From Polaribacter aestuariivivens (lineage in GTDB: Bacteria > Bacteroidota > Bacteroidia > Flavobacteriales > Flavobacteriaceae): a stretch of 64,000 nucleotides of DNA. The DNA lies in NCBI RefSeq assembly GCF_005885675.1, contig NZ_VANR01000005.1, forward strand, positions 186,001 through 250,000, in the 5' to 3' direction. This document shows, piece after piece, positions 6,546 through 13,625 of this stretch. The number at the start of each line of letters is the position of its first letter. Position 1 is the stretch's first letter. Under the pieces are notes generated by a model. It was given only the letters and a program-made list of their open reading frames with translations. It did no database searches and was not told the origin of the DNA. A program made the position numbers and the translations under genes.

Positions 6546-7936
6546 TATATATTTTCCGCTAATATCAACGCTTTTTTTAACGCTGCTAACTTGTTATTTA
6601 CTTCTTGTAATTCCTTTTTTTCGTCGGAATGAATTACGATTCCTGCGCCTGCTTGCGAATACAAAACGTTGTTTTTACTGACGAAAGAACGAATGGCAAT
6701 CGCCAAATTTACGGAACCATCTAAACCGATAATTCCAACTGCGCCACCATAAAAACCACGTGTTTGGTTCTCGTATTTATCGATTAATTCCATTGCTTTG
6801 TATTTTGGAGCGCCACTTAAAGTCCCTGCTGGGAAAGTGTCACCGACAATTTCAATTGGATTTCCTTTAATTTTTCCTCTAACCGTTGAAACCAAATGTA
6901 TTACATGGCTAAAATACTGCACTTCTTTAAAAACTTCAACAGTCACATTATCAGCATGTTTACTTAAATCGTTTCGTGCCAAATCTACCAACATTACGTG
7001 TTCTGCTGTTTCCTTTTTATCTTCGGATAATTTTTTACCCAATTTTAGGTCTTCTGCCATATCTCCAGTTCTTCTGAAGGTTCCAGCAATCGGATTAATC
7101 GTCGCTTTTCCTGCGGAAATCTTAATCTGTGCTTCAGGTGAAGAACCCATTAATTTAAACGAACCATAATCGAAATAAAACAAATATGGTGATGGATTTA
7201 TAGAACGTAAAGCTCTATAAACATTAAATTCGTCGCCTTTAAATTTTTGTTGAAATTGGCGTGATAAAACCAATTGAAAAACATCTCCTCTTTTACAATG
7301 CGATTTTGCTTTTTTAACATAATCGATAAATTCATCGCCAGTTACATTTGAAGTTTCTTCACCGACAATTTCAAATTTTTGCGTGTTAAATGCTTGTGCA
7401 TCGATTATTGTTTGAATTTCTTTAATGCGAGAATCTGTTCCTTCTTCGATATTTTCCATTAATATCATTTCATCATTAAAATGATTAATAGCAATTATAA
7501 ATCGATAAAAACTGTATTGCATTTCTGGAATTGCAGAAGGTGCTTTTTGGTTTTTAAATTGAATATTCTCGAAATATTGAACAGAATCAAACGTAGAATA
7601 CCCATACAAACCATTGAATGATTTTAATTCGGCAGGACAATCTAAATCTACGGAATTCGTGAATTTATCGAATAATTCATAAAAATTTTTATCAATTTTT
7701 TGAGAACTTATCTGTGTTCCTTTATGAGCAACCGAAAATTGATAATCTTCTACTTTCATTGATAAAATTGGATCAATCGCAATAAAAGAAAAACTTTCTT
7801 CTTTACTATGATAATCGGAACTTTCTAATAAAAGCGTATTTGCAAATTTATCTCTAAAACGTAAGTACAAACCTACAGGTGTTACTGTGTCTGCAATTTT
7901 TGTTTTATGGATTGTTTTAAATTTTATATTGTTCAT
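6545..7936 (-). CDS. trpE: Anthranilate synthase component I
   Basis: TrpE makes anthranilate from chorismate with ammonia from TrpG. The protein has 463 residues. The chorismate-binding core is complete: GDVFQLVLSRQF, FKLMGSSPEAQIKI, INPIAGTFRRTGD, EHVMLVDLARNDLS, TFPAGTLSGAPK and GFYGGAVGI. The N-terminal LLLESSDYHSKEESFSFI is the LLES element that binds tryptophan in feedback-sensitive enzymes, so feedback inhibition is likely. It is the first structural gene after the leader peptide and attenuator, starting 35 bases past the terminator hairpin's U-tract. Confidence 0.98.
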   Translation of the reverse strand: MNNIKFKTIHKTKIADTVTPVGLYLRFRDKFANTLLLESSDYHSKEESFSFIAIDPILSMKVEDYQFSVAHKGTQISSQKIDKNFYELFDKFTNSVDLDCPAELKSFNGLYGYSTFDSVQYFENIQFKNQKAPSAIPEMQYSFYRFIIAINHFNDEMILMENIEEGTDSRIKEIQTIIDAQAFNTQKFEIVGEETSNVTGDEFIDYVKKAKSHCKRGDVFQLVLSRQFQQKFKGDEFNVYRALRSINPSPYLFYFDYGSFKLMGSSPEAQIKISAGKATINPIAGTFRRTGDMAEDLKLGKKLSEDKKETAEHVMLVDLARNDLSKHADNVTVEVFKEVQYFSHVIHLVSTVRGKIKGNPIEIVGDTFPAGTLSGAPKYKAMELIDKYENQTRGFYGGAVGIIGLDGSVNLAIAIRSFVSKNNVLYSQAGAGIVIHSDEKKELQEVNNKLAALKKALILAENI

Positions 7937-7944
7937 CTTTTATT

Positions 7945-7970
7945 TTATAGATACTGAAACAAGTTCAGCA
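7945..7970. repeat. ctgaaacaagttcag repeat, copy between attenuator and trpE
   Basis: The unit tagatactgaaacaagttc is followed by agca and has a ctgaa/ttcag palindrome. A second copy (gaggctgaaataaattcag) lies at 8141-8172, just after the gatB::aspS stop, so the trp leader region is bracketed by two copies of one family. Confidence 0.7.
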
Positions 7971-7971
7971 T

Positions 7972-8002
7972 AAAAAAAGGCTTATCGTGAGATAAGCCTT
8001 TT
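7972..8002 (-). terminator. trp attenuator terminator hairpin
   Basis: On the minus strand a perfect 12-bp stem (aaaaggcttatc / gataagcctttt) with a tcac loop is followed by a run of seven T. It lies between the leader peptide stop (8035) and trpE (7936). The competing antiterminator pairs GTGAGA-AC-TAAACC (8034-8021) with GGCTTATCTCAC (7998-7987) through GTGAGA:TCTCAC, TAA:TTA and CC:GG. A third pairing, CTCTCTTA (8050-8043) with TAAGTGAG (8037-8030), has seven of eight bases paired and would sequester the antiterminator arm. All three mutually exclusive structures of classical attenuation are therefore present. Confidence 0.93.
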
Positions 8003-8034
8003 CTTTGTATTTATAATATAGGTTTAGTTCTCAC

Positions 8035-8085
8035 TTATGAATTAAGAGAGTTCCACCACCATGTATTTTTTGTATTTGATTTCAT
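8035..8085 (-). CDS. trpL: trp leader peptide MKSNTKNTWWWNSLNS
   Basis: A 16-residue frame from ATG 8085 to TAA 8037-8035 holds three consecutive TGG codons, the hallmark of a trp leader peptide. Its position fits: a Bacteroidetes-type promoter lies immediately upstream, the antiterminator arm starts right after the stop codon, and a terminator follows before trpE. Ribosomes stalled at the Trp codons would free arm 8034-8021 to pair with arm 7998-7987 and block termination. Ribosomes reaching the stop would cover that arm and allow termination. The ATG lies only about seven bases past the -7 element, so the transcript is probably nearly leaderless. Confidence 0.93.
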   Translation of the reverse strand: MKSNTKNTWWWNSLNS

Positions 8086-8092
8086 TGTTCCA

Positions 8093-8124
8093 CAAAAATA
8101 AGGTAGATTTCTTAATTAAGCAAC
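8093..8124 (-). promoter_or_regulatory. Promoter of the trp operon
   Basis: On the minus strand TATTTTTG (8100-8093) matches the Bacteroidetes -7 consensus TAnnTTTG exactly. GTTG at 8124-8121, 20 bases upstream, is a three-of-four match to the -33 TTTG. The transcription start would fall near 8090-8088, three to five bases before the leader-peptide ATG. Confidence 0.75.
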
Positions 8125-8140
8125 CTTTCAAATGATTTTT

Positions 8141-8172
8141 ATTTTACAGAGGCTGAAATAAATTCAGATTGA
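8141..8172. repeat. ctgaaataaattcag repeat downstream of gatB::aspS
   Basis: This is the second copy of the family seen at 7945-7970 (cagaggctgaaataaattc, then agatt), immediately after the stop of the gatB::aspS frame. Next to it, gaaaattat-ctt-ataattttc (8171-8191) is a perfect 9-bp inverted repeat spanning the stop codon. Confidence 0.6.
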
Positions 8173-8175
8173 AAA

Positions 8176-11100
8176 TTATCTTATAATTTTCACATTCATT
8201 TCTTCCACCTTTTTATCTGATAAAATTGAAGGTGCATTAAATAATAGATCTTCAGATGAACCTGTTTTTGGAAACGCCATAACTTCTCTAATAGATACTT
8301 TCTTTTCTAGAATCATCATTAATCTATCTATTCCCCAAGCAATTCCTCCATGAGGTGGCGCTCCATATTGGAATGCTTTGTACATAGTTCCCACACTTTT
8401 AAGCATTTCTTCTTTATTATATCCCATATTTTTATAAGTTGCTTCTAAAATTTCTGCTTTGTGTGCACGAACAGAACCTCCACCAATTTCGTAACCGTTT
8501 AAGATTAAATCGTATTGTTGGGCGATTATTGTTCCGATTTCTTCTCCTTCTCCAGTCATATGTTTTTCTAAATCATATACTGCTGGCATCGAAAACGGAT
8601 TGTGTGTAAACGTCCATCTTCCTTCGTCTGTTTTTTCAAACATTGGAAAATCTACAACCCAAGCTGGTCTTAATTCTTTTGGGTTTATCAACTTTAAAAT
8701 GCGTCCCATTTCTTGACGAACAGCGTCTAACGCTTTGTTAGCAGTTGCATAATCTGAAGCAGAGAAAAATACAATGTCACCAATTTTTGCATCGGTAACT
8801 TTTATGATGTTTTCTGCTATTTCTTCGCCTAAAAACTTAATAATTGGCGATTGTAAATCGTTTTCATTTACAATAATATAAGCCAAACCTCCAAGACCAT
8901 TTTGTTGTGCAATGGCTGTCAAATTTTCAATTTGCCCTTTAGACATTCTTTTGTTTCCTTGTTCTTTGGCAGAAACTTTGATACATTTTACAATTCCACC
9001 TTCTTCAATGGGTTTGCTAAAAACCTGAAAAGTAGTATCTTTTACAATATCTGTAATGTCTTGCATTTGTAAACCATAACGTAAATCTGGTCTGTCACAA
9101 CCATATTTATCCATGGCATCTTTATAAGTTATGACTTCGAAAGGATGTAAAATCCATTTTTTACCATAGATTTTACGCACCACTTCATTAAACATTTTGG
9201 TGTTTAAATCTATGATTTGTTGCATACTTGCGTACGCCATTTCGATATCTAATTGCGTAAATTCTGGCTGTCTGTCTCCACGTGAATCTTCATCTCTAAA
9301 ACAACGTGCAATTTGAAAATATTTTTCAAATCCACCTACCATTAGCATTTGCTTAAATTGTTGTGGCGCTTGTGGTAACGTGTAAAAAGAACCCGATTGT
9401 TTTCTTGTTGGTACAATAAATTCTCTGGCACCTTCATCTGTTCCTGCAGTTAAAATAGGCGTTTCAATTTCTAAAAATTCTTCTTCATCTAAAATGTCAC
9501 GCAATAATTTTATTACTTTATGACGATTTACAATGGCTCTACGAACATCATCATTTCTGTGGTCTAAAAATTTATATTGAAAACGTACTGTTTCATTCGA
9601 TTTTGTAGCTCTTTTTATTTCAAAAGGCAATGTTTTAGAAAGGTTTAAAATTTCTAAATCAGAAGTTTCTAACTCTAATTTACCCGTTCTTAAACCTGCA
9701 TTATAATCGTCTTCATTTCTTTGAACGACAACTCCTGTTACAGAAATTACAGATTCTGGTTTCAACTTCACCAATTCATCTAAATTCGGGAAAGATTCTC
9801 TACTTAAACGCACTTGAAAAACCTGATTGCTTGAATCTCGTAAATCGATAAACATTAATTCTCCATGATCTCTTACACTCGAAACCCAACCAGATAAAGT
9901 TACTTTTTGGGTAATAGATTCTTCTGATAGTTGCGAAATCTTATGCGTTCTGTATGTTTCCTTAATTACGATAGGTACTTCAGGTAAAACCTCTTCTTCT
10001 AAATTTACTTTATTTCCTTCTTTATCTGCTTTTTGCTGTTGGCTTTTAGCATTTGGCTGACCACTAATAGCTAAAGGCGAATGGCTAATAGCTTTTAGAA
10101 TTCCCTCACGAATTACTTTCCCAGAAGCTCCTTTTCCAATAATTGCAATTACTTTTCCAACAAGAATTCCTGCTTTTCCTTGGTTTCCTGCTTTAATATC
10201 GTTTGAAATGGCTTCATTTTCTGAAATTACTTTTTCTATAGCTTCAAAAATTTGAGCTTCGGAAATTGTATTGTCATCAAAATACTTTTTAAAATCGAAA
10301 GTTCTGTCTTTTAAGTAGGATGTAATTCCGTTTTGAACTAAAACAGACGTAATTTTATCAGCTTTAAAAAGTTCAAAAATTTCAATTAAATGATTGATGT
10401 CGTGAATATTTTCATATTCCTCTGCACCTAAATTATTTACCAACGTTTTTGCCACAAAAGACGGATCTTGCAAAGCATTATTTATGGTCATAAATGTTTT
10501 AGAACGAATGGCGTCTGCCGTAAAAAATTTGGCATCTTGAGGTAAAACTCCACCTTTAATTAAGACGGATTCTACTGCATGAGGTAAAGCACTTGCATCA
10601 ATTTTTATAGAATTTACAACCTCTTTTATTGATACAAAAGGAATATCTGGTTCAGAAATAAAACGGTAATCCGCTTCAAATTCCTTTTTACGCATGGTTT
10701 TGGTTTGCTTTAAATCTGCATCCCACAAAACCGTAGTTTGGTCAGGTCTAAATTCTTTATGTTCTGTATAATAATTTAATTGTTTTTCAATTTCTTCCTT
10801 TAAAGCATCCACCATAAACTTGAAGGAGTTCAGGTTTTTGATTTCTGTTCTAGGGTTTAAATTATAAGTATGTTTTTTACGAAGTGAAACAGAAACATCC
10901 GATTTGAACTCCCCTTTTTCTAAATTCGCTTCAGAAATTCCTAAATTCTGTACAATTCGTTGAATATATTGTGCATAGGTAGAAGCATCTTCAATATTTC
11001 TGATACAAGGTTCCGTTACAATTTCAATTAAAGGAACACCAGCTTTGTTAAAATCAACTAACGAAATTTTCTTTTCGTGCATCAATTTTGCGGCATCTTC

Positions 11101-11514
11101 TTCAATATGGACTTGTGTTAGATTCACCGTAAATTGCGACCCATCATTTCTATAACAAGAAACTTCTCCATCTGGAATTACGGGGTTATGAAACTGTGTA
11201 ATTTGTATGTTTTTCGGATTATCAGGATATTCGTAGTGTTTACGATCCCAAGAAATAACTTCGTTCGAAAAAGTAGATTTTACTGCTTTTCCAAAATAAA
11301 TTGCTTTTGTTATTGCTTCCTTATTAATTGCTGGTAAAACGCCCATTTGTCCTGTACAAACCGAACAAATATTTGTGTTTGGAATTTCAGTTTCTTCATT
11401 AGGGCAAGAACAAAATAATTTTGTGTTTGTATTTAAACGAACGTGCGTTTCTAAACCGATAATTAATTCTAAATCGTGTGCTTTTAAAGCATCTTGTATT
11501 TGATCTAATTCCAT
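8176..11514 (-). CDS. gatB-aspS: Fused Asp-tRNA(Asn)/Glu-tRNA(Gln) amidotransferase subunit B and aspartyl-tRNA synthetase
   Basis: One uninterrupted frame of 1112 codons holds two whole enzymes. Residues 1 to about 475 are GatB: LIIGLETHVRLNTNTKLFCSC and ICSVCTGQMGVLP (zinc cysteines), HYEYPDNPKNIQITQ, VDFNKAGVPLIEIVTEP, and the C-terminal helical YqeY-like tail ending GKGASGKVIREGILKAI. Residues from about 520 are a bacterial-type AspRS: OB-fold anticodon domain (TLSGWVSSVRDHGELMFIDLRD), motif 2 (ARCFRDEDSRGDRQPEFTQLD), inserted GAD domain and motif 3 (GGIAWGIDRLMMI). The linker near residues 473-495 is encoded by a dispersed repeat. The GatB start overlaps the gatA stop (TAATG). His550 is the residue I associate with non-discriminating AspRS. 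Confidence 0.96.
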   Translation of the reverse strand: MELDQIQDALKAHDLELIIGLETHVRLNTNTKLFCSCPNEETEIPNTNICSVCTGQMGVLPAINKEAITKAIYFGKAVKSTFSNEVISWDRKHYEYPDNPKNIQITQFHNPVIPDGEVSCYRNDGSQFTVNLTQVHIEEDAAKLMHEKKISLVDFNKAGVPLIEIVTEPCIRNIEDASTYAQYIQRIVQNLGISEANLEKGEFKSDVSVSLRKKHTYNLNPRTEIKNLNSFKFMVDALKEEIEKQLNYYTEHKEFRPDQTTVLWDADLKQTKTMRKKEFEADYRFISEPDIPFVSIKEVVNSIKIDASALPHAVESVLIKGGVLPQDAKFFTADAIRSKTFMTINNALQDPSFVAKTLVNNLGAEEYENIHDINHLIEIFELFKADKITSVLVQNGITSYLKDRTFDFKKYFDDNTISEAQIFEAIEKVISENEAISNDIKAGNQGKAGILVGKVIAIIGKGASGKVIREGILKAISHSPLAISGQPNAKSQQQKADKEGNKVNLEEEVLPEVPIVIKETYRTHKISQLSEESITQKVTLSGWVSSVRDHGELMFIDLRDSSNQVFQVRLSRESFPNLDELVKLKPESVISVTGVVVQRNEDDYNAGLRTGKLELETSDLEILNLSKTLPFEIKRATKSNETVRFQYKFLDHRNDDVRRAIVNRHKVIKLLRDILDEEEFLEIETPILTAGTDEGAREFIVPTRKQSGSFYTLPQAPQQFKQMLMVGGFEKYFQIARCFRDEDSRGDRQPEFTQLDIEMAYASMQQIIDLNTKMFNEVVRKIYGKKWILHPFEVITYKDAMDKYGCDRPDLRYGLQMQDITDIVKDTTFQVFSKPIEEGGIVKCIKVSAKEQGNKRMSKGQIENLTAIAQQNGLGGLAYIIVNENDLQSPIIKFLGEEIAENIIKVTDAKIGDIVFFSASDYATANKALDAVRQEMGRILKLINPKELRPAWVVDFPMFEKTDEGRWTFTHNPFSMPAVYDLEKHMTGEGEEIGTIIAQQYDLILNGYEIGGGSVRAHKAEILEATYKNMGYNKEEMLKSVGTMYKAFQYGAPPHGGIAWGIDRLMMILEKKVSIREVMAFPKTGSSEDLLFNAPSILSDKKVEEMNVKIIR
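10031..10097. repeat. Dispersed repeat encoding the GatB-AspRS linker
   Basis: On the minus strand this stretch contains aaaagctattagcc, ttcgcctttagctattag and gctaaaagccaac, the same pieces found in the repeats at 6481-6545 and 62756-62792. Here it is translated in frame as KAISHSPLAISGQPNAKSQQ, exactly where the GatB family ends and before AspRS begins. Confidence 0.75.
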
Positions 11515-12911
11515 TATAAAATATCGTTTAAGAAGTTTGCAAATTGTAAGACTTGTGCATCTTTTTTCTTGTCTGCTGTAATTTGTAATCCTGTTTCTGT
11601 TCCTTTAGGTATTGTTAATGTTGGTAATTCTCCCAAACTAAATCCAACAGTATAAGCATCAGATAAATACATCGCTAAAGGATCATTTAAGCTCTCGCCA
11701 ATTTTAGGCGGATTAGCAGGAGTTACTGGAGATACAATAATATCAACTTCATTAAAATCGTCACTAAATCTTGCAGAAATTTGGTCTCTTAAATTTTGTG
11801 CTTTTAAGTAAATTTCATCAGAAAAACCTTGCGATAAAACTTGGTTTCCACCAATAATTCTTCTTTTAGATTCTTCAGAAAACTTTTCTGAACGTGTAAT
11901 TGAATAGGTGTCTTTTAAATTCTCACCTTCAATTCTTGCTCCGTAATTTGTTCCGTCTAAACGTGATAAATTAGAAGCTGTTTCTGCCATCGCCAACGTA
12001 TAATAAGTAGAAACTAAAACATCCGAATTAAAAAAATCTAATTCTTTTACTTTAATTCCTTTGGCTTTTATTTTATCAATGGTTGCTAAAAAATCTTGTT
12101 TTATTTGTGGTGAAATTGCTTCACTTTCTATAAAATTTTTAAAGTAACCAACTGTTTTTATTGTTGATGAGTTTGAGACAGTATCTTCCAAAATTTCTTC
12201 CGAAGAAAAAGTAGTTTGGTCTCTAACATCTTTTCCACTCATTATATTCAATACAATTCTAATGTCTTCAATGGATTTTGCAATGGGTCCAACACAATCT
12301 GTAGAAGATGCGTATGCCATTAATCCGTAACGAGAAATTCGTCCGTAAGTTGGTTTTAAACCATATACTTTATTGTAACCTGCTGGCTGACGAATAGAAC
12401 CTCCAGTATCGCCACCAATTGAAAACGCAGTAAAATCTTTGGCAACATTCACAGCAGAACCTCCAGAAGAACCTCCACCAACTAAATCGGGATTTATTGC
12501 ATTTTTTACTGCACCAAAAATGGTATTTTCAGAAGAAGAACCATGACCAAAACTATCGCAATTTTCTTTTACTAAAGGAATTGCGCCTGCATCTAGTAAT
12601 TTTTGAATAGCTGTTGCTGTATAAGAAGATTTGTAGTTTTTCAATAAATCGGAACTTGCAGTTGTGTAAGTTCCTTGAACCATATACACATCTTTAATTC
12701 CGAATGGAATTCCCTCTAAAAGGCCAATTTCTTCGCCATTTGTAATTTTTGCATCTACTTTAGAAGCCAATTCCAAAGCCATAGAATCTAACAAAGAATT
12801 GACAGTATTATGCGTATTTTGTTTTAATAAATTTAATTTTTCTTGTACCAAAGCAGTACACGAAATTTCTTTATTTATTAATTGAGTGTGTATTTTTTTA
12901 ATCTGACTCAT
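11514..12911 (-). CDS. gatA: Asp-tRNA(Asn)/Glu-tRNA(Gln) amidotransferase subunit A
   Basis: GatA is the amidase that frees ammonia from glutamine for transfer onto mischarged tRNA. The amidase signature is complete: catalytic Lys in IPFGIKDVYMV, GGSSGGSAVNVA with the cis-Ser, and GGDTGGSIRQPAGYNKVYGLKPTYGRISRYGLMAYASS with the nucleophile Ser. The protein has 465 residues, close to the usual 470-490. The start MSQIKKIHTQLINKEISC fits the family. It lies between gatC and gatB::aspS, with a one-base stop/start overlap to gatB that suggests translational coupling. Confidence 0.97.
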   Translation of the reverse strand: MSQIKKIHTQLINKEISCTALVQEKLNLLKQNTHNTVNSLLDSMALELASKVDAKITNGEEIGLLEGIPFGIKDVYMVQGTYTTASSDLLKNYKSSYTATAIQKLLDAGAIPLVKENCDSFGHGSSSENTIFGAVKNAINPDLVGGGSSGGSAVNVAKDFTAFSIGGDTGGSIRQPAGYNKVYGLKPTYGRISRYGLMAYASSTDCVGPIAKSIEDIRIVLNIMSGKDVRDQTTFSSEEILEDTVSNSSTIKTVGYFKNFIESEAISPQIKQDFLATIDKIKAKGIKVKELDFFNSDVLVSTYYTLAMAETASNLSRLDGTNYGARIEGENLKDTYSITRSEKFSEESKRRIIGGNQVLSQGFSDEIYLKAQNLRDQISARFSDDFNEVDIIVSPVTPANPPKIGESLNDPLAMYLSDAYTVGFSLGELPTLTIPKGTETGLQITADKKKDAQVLQFANFLNDIL

Positions 12912-12924
12912 ATATTTTATTTTT

Positions 12925-12976
12925 TAGTTTTGTTGTTATCAACTAACAACCAAAAACCAACAACTAAAAACTATTT
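12925..12976. repeat. Dispersed GTTG/CAAC repeat between gatC and gatA
   Basis: gttgttatcaactaacaac followed by caaaaaccaacaactaaaaa fills the gatC-gatA gap. The second half is the reverse complement of the unit at 1316-1363 in the trpB-trpA gap. It lies two bases before the gatC stop. Confidence 0.6.
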
Positions 12977-12977
12977 C

Positions 12978-13247
12978 TTAATCTTCTATAACTTTAGCAA
13001 CCACTAAAAATCCGTTTTTTTCTTTTGGAAAATTCTCGACAATTATTTCTTTTTCAATCTTAGAACTCTCAATCACAACATCTTCTCTTAAGTCATTTAA
13101 AGAAACTACATTGTTATTATTGACATTATTATTAGCATTATTATTCTGATTCGCATTTTTAATTACGTCAAATAATTTATTTACAGATTCTGATGGTACT
13201 GCGCCTTTAATACTCGATAAAATATCGACTGTCATTATTTTACTCAT
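12978..13247 (-). CDS. gatC: Divergent GatC subunit with an asparagine-run linker
   Basis: GatC is the small belt subunit that holds GatA and GatB together. The 89-residue protein has the C-terminal GatC pattern LREDVVIESSKIEKEIIVEN...GFLVVAKVIED, which matches LRxDvv and gff.VPKVie of the family. Its N-terminal helix (MTVDILSSIKGAVPSESVNKLFDVIK) is unlike normal GatC. Residues 31-46 hold 12 Asn in 16 positions, mostly AAT codons. It is the first structural gene of gatC-gatA-gatB::aspS, right after the attenuator. The Asn run echoes the Asn-rich leader peptide upstream. Identity rests on the C-terminus and position. Confidence 0.82.
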   Translation of the reverse strand: MSKIMTVDILSSIKGAVPSESVNKLFDVIKNANQNNNANNNVNNNNVVSLNDLREDVVIESSKIEKEIIVENFPKEKNGFLVVAKVIED

Positions 13248-13265
13248 TTCTTTAATTTTTTAATT

Positions 13266-13294
13266 AAAAAAAGCCTTCCAATTAGGAAGGCTTT
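13266..13294 (-). terminator. gat operon attenuator terminator hairpin
   Basis: On the minus strand a perfect 10-bp stem (aaagccttcc / ggaaggcttt) with a taatt loop runs into seven T, 18 bases before the gatC ATG. A competing antiterminator pairs GGAAGGTT (13319-13312) with AGCCTTCC (13292-13285): eight base pairs including one G-U. The antiterminator arm begins three bases after the leader-peptide stop codon, where a ribosome at the stop would mask it. The layout is the same as at the trp operon. Confidence 0.92.
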
Positions 13295-13322
13295 ATATAT
13301 TTTTAAACAACAACCTTCCGTC

Positions 13323-13370
13323 CTAAAATTTAGGATTATTGAAATTACGATTGTTATTATTAATTGTCAT
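13323..13370 (-). CDS. Asn-rich leader peptide MTINNNNRNFNNPKF of the gatCAB-aspS operon
   Basis: A 15-residue frame from ATG 13370 to TAG 13325-13323 contains seven Asn codons (AAT or AAC). It lies between a Bacteroidetes-type promoter and an intrinsic terminator with a competing antiterminator. Shortage of Asn-tRNA(Asn) would stall ribosomes on the Asn codons, free the GGAAGGTT arm and let transcription enter gatC-gatA-gatB::aspS, whose products make Asn-tRNA(Asn) from Asp-tRNA(Asn). This reading is inference from layout and codons. The hairpin CCTAA-ATT-TTAGG (13334-13322) spans the stop codon and may act as a pause site. Confidence 0.88.
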   Translation of the reverse strand: MTINNNNRNFNNPKF

Positions 13371-13387
13371 TTTTGTTCTTATGCGAG

Positions 13388-13418
13388 CAAATATATGCAG
13401 AATAAATGGTTCAAAAAC
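13388..13418 (-). promoter_or_regulatory. Promoter of the gatCAB-aspS operon
   Basis: On the minus strand TATATTTG (13395-13388) is an exact match to TAnnTTTG. Upstream, TTTG at 13415-13412 is 16 bases away, short of the usual 19; GTTT at 13418-13415 has the 19-base spacing. Predicted transcription starts near 13383, leaving a leader of about a dozen bases before the Asn-rich peptide. Confidence 0.7.
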
Positions 13419-13514
13419 TTCTTTTCTAAGTTTTTGTGTAAGCATTATAATATCTTCAAAAATTTGAACTAAAATTATTAATATCATAAAATATCAAATA
13501 AATATTTTGTTTGT

Positions 13515-13625
13515 AGTATTTTTTGGCGTTCCCTAAAGGCCATACTTTTCATCATATCTTTATGCGAAAAGCAAAAAGAATGACGTTATAATCTCTAATG
13601 CGAGTTCGTAACAAAAAAAGTAAGG
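13515..13625. repeat. Degenerate dispersed repeat with ggcgttccct and gcgaaaagc pieces
   Basis: ggcgttccctaaaggccata and atgcgaaaagcaaaaagaat recall a common Bacteroidetes intergenic element with a GGGCGTT..GGG..GGGCTTTTCGC pattern (from memory). A second degenerate copy with cttttcgcactcgc and caattgcttcaatcagggc lies at 20587-20686. No open frame is present. Confidence 0.45.

Noticed and set aside
6798..7169. Plus-strand open frame of 123 codons inside trpE
   Set aside because: It lies wholly antisense to a conserved enzyme and its translation has no recognisable pattern.
8171..8191. gaaaattat/ataattttc inverted repeat as the terminator of gatB::aspS
   Set aside because: The stem is AT-only, spans the stop codon and lacks a following T-tract, so a terminator role is not supported.
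13515..13625. Remnant insertion sequence before gyrB
   Set aside because: No transposase fragment, terminal inverted repeats or target duplication; a short dispersed repeat fits better.
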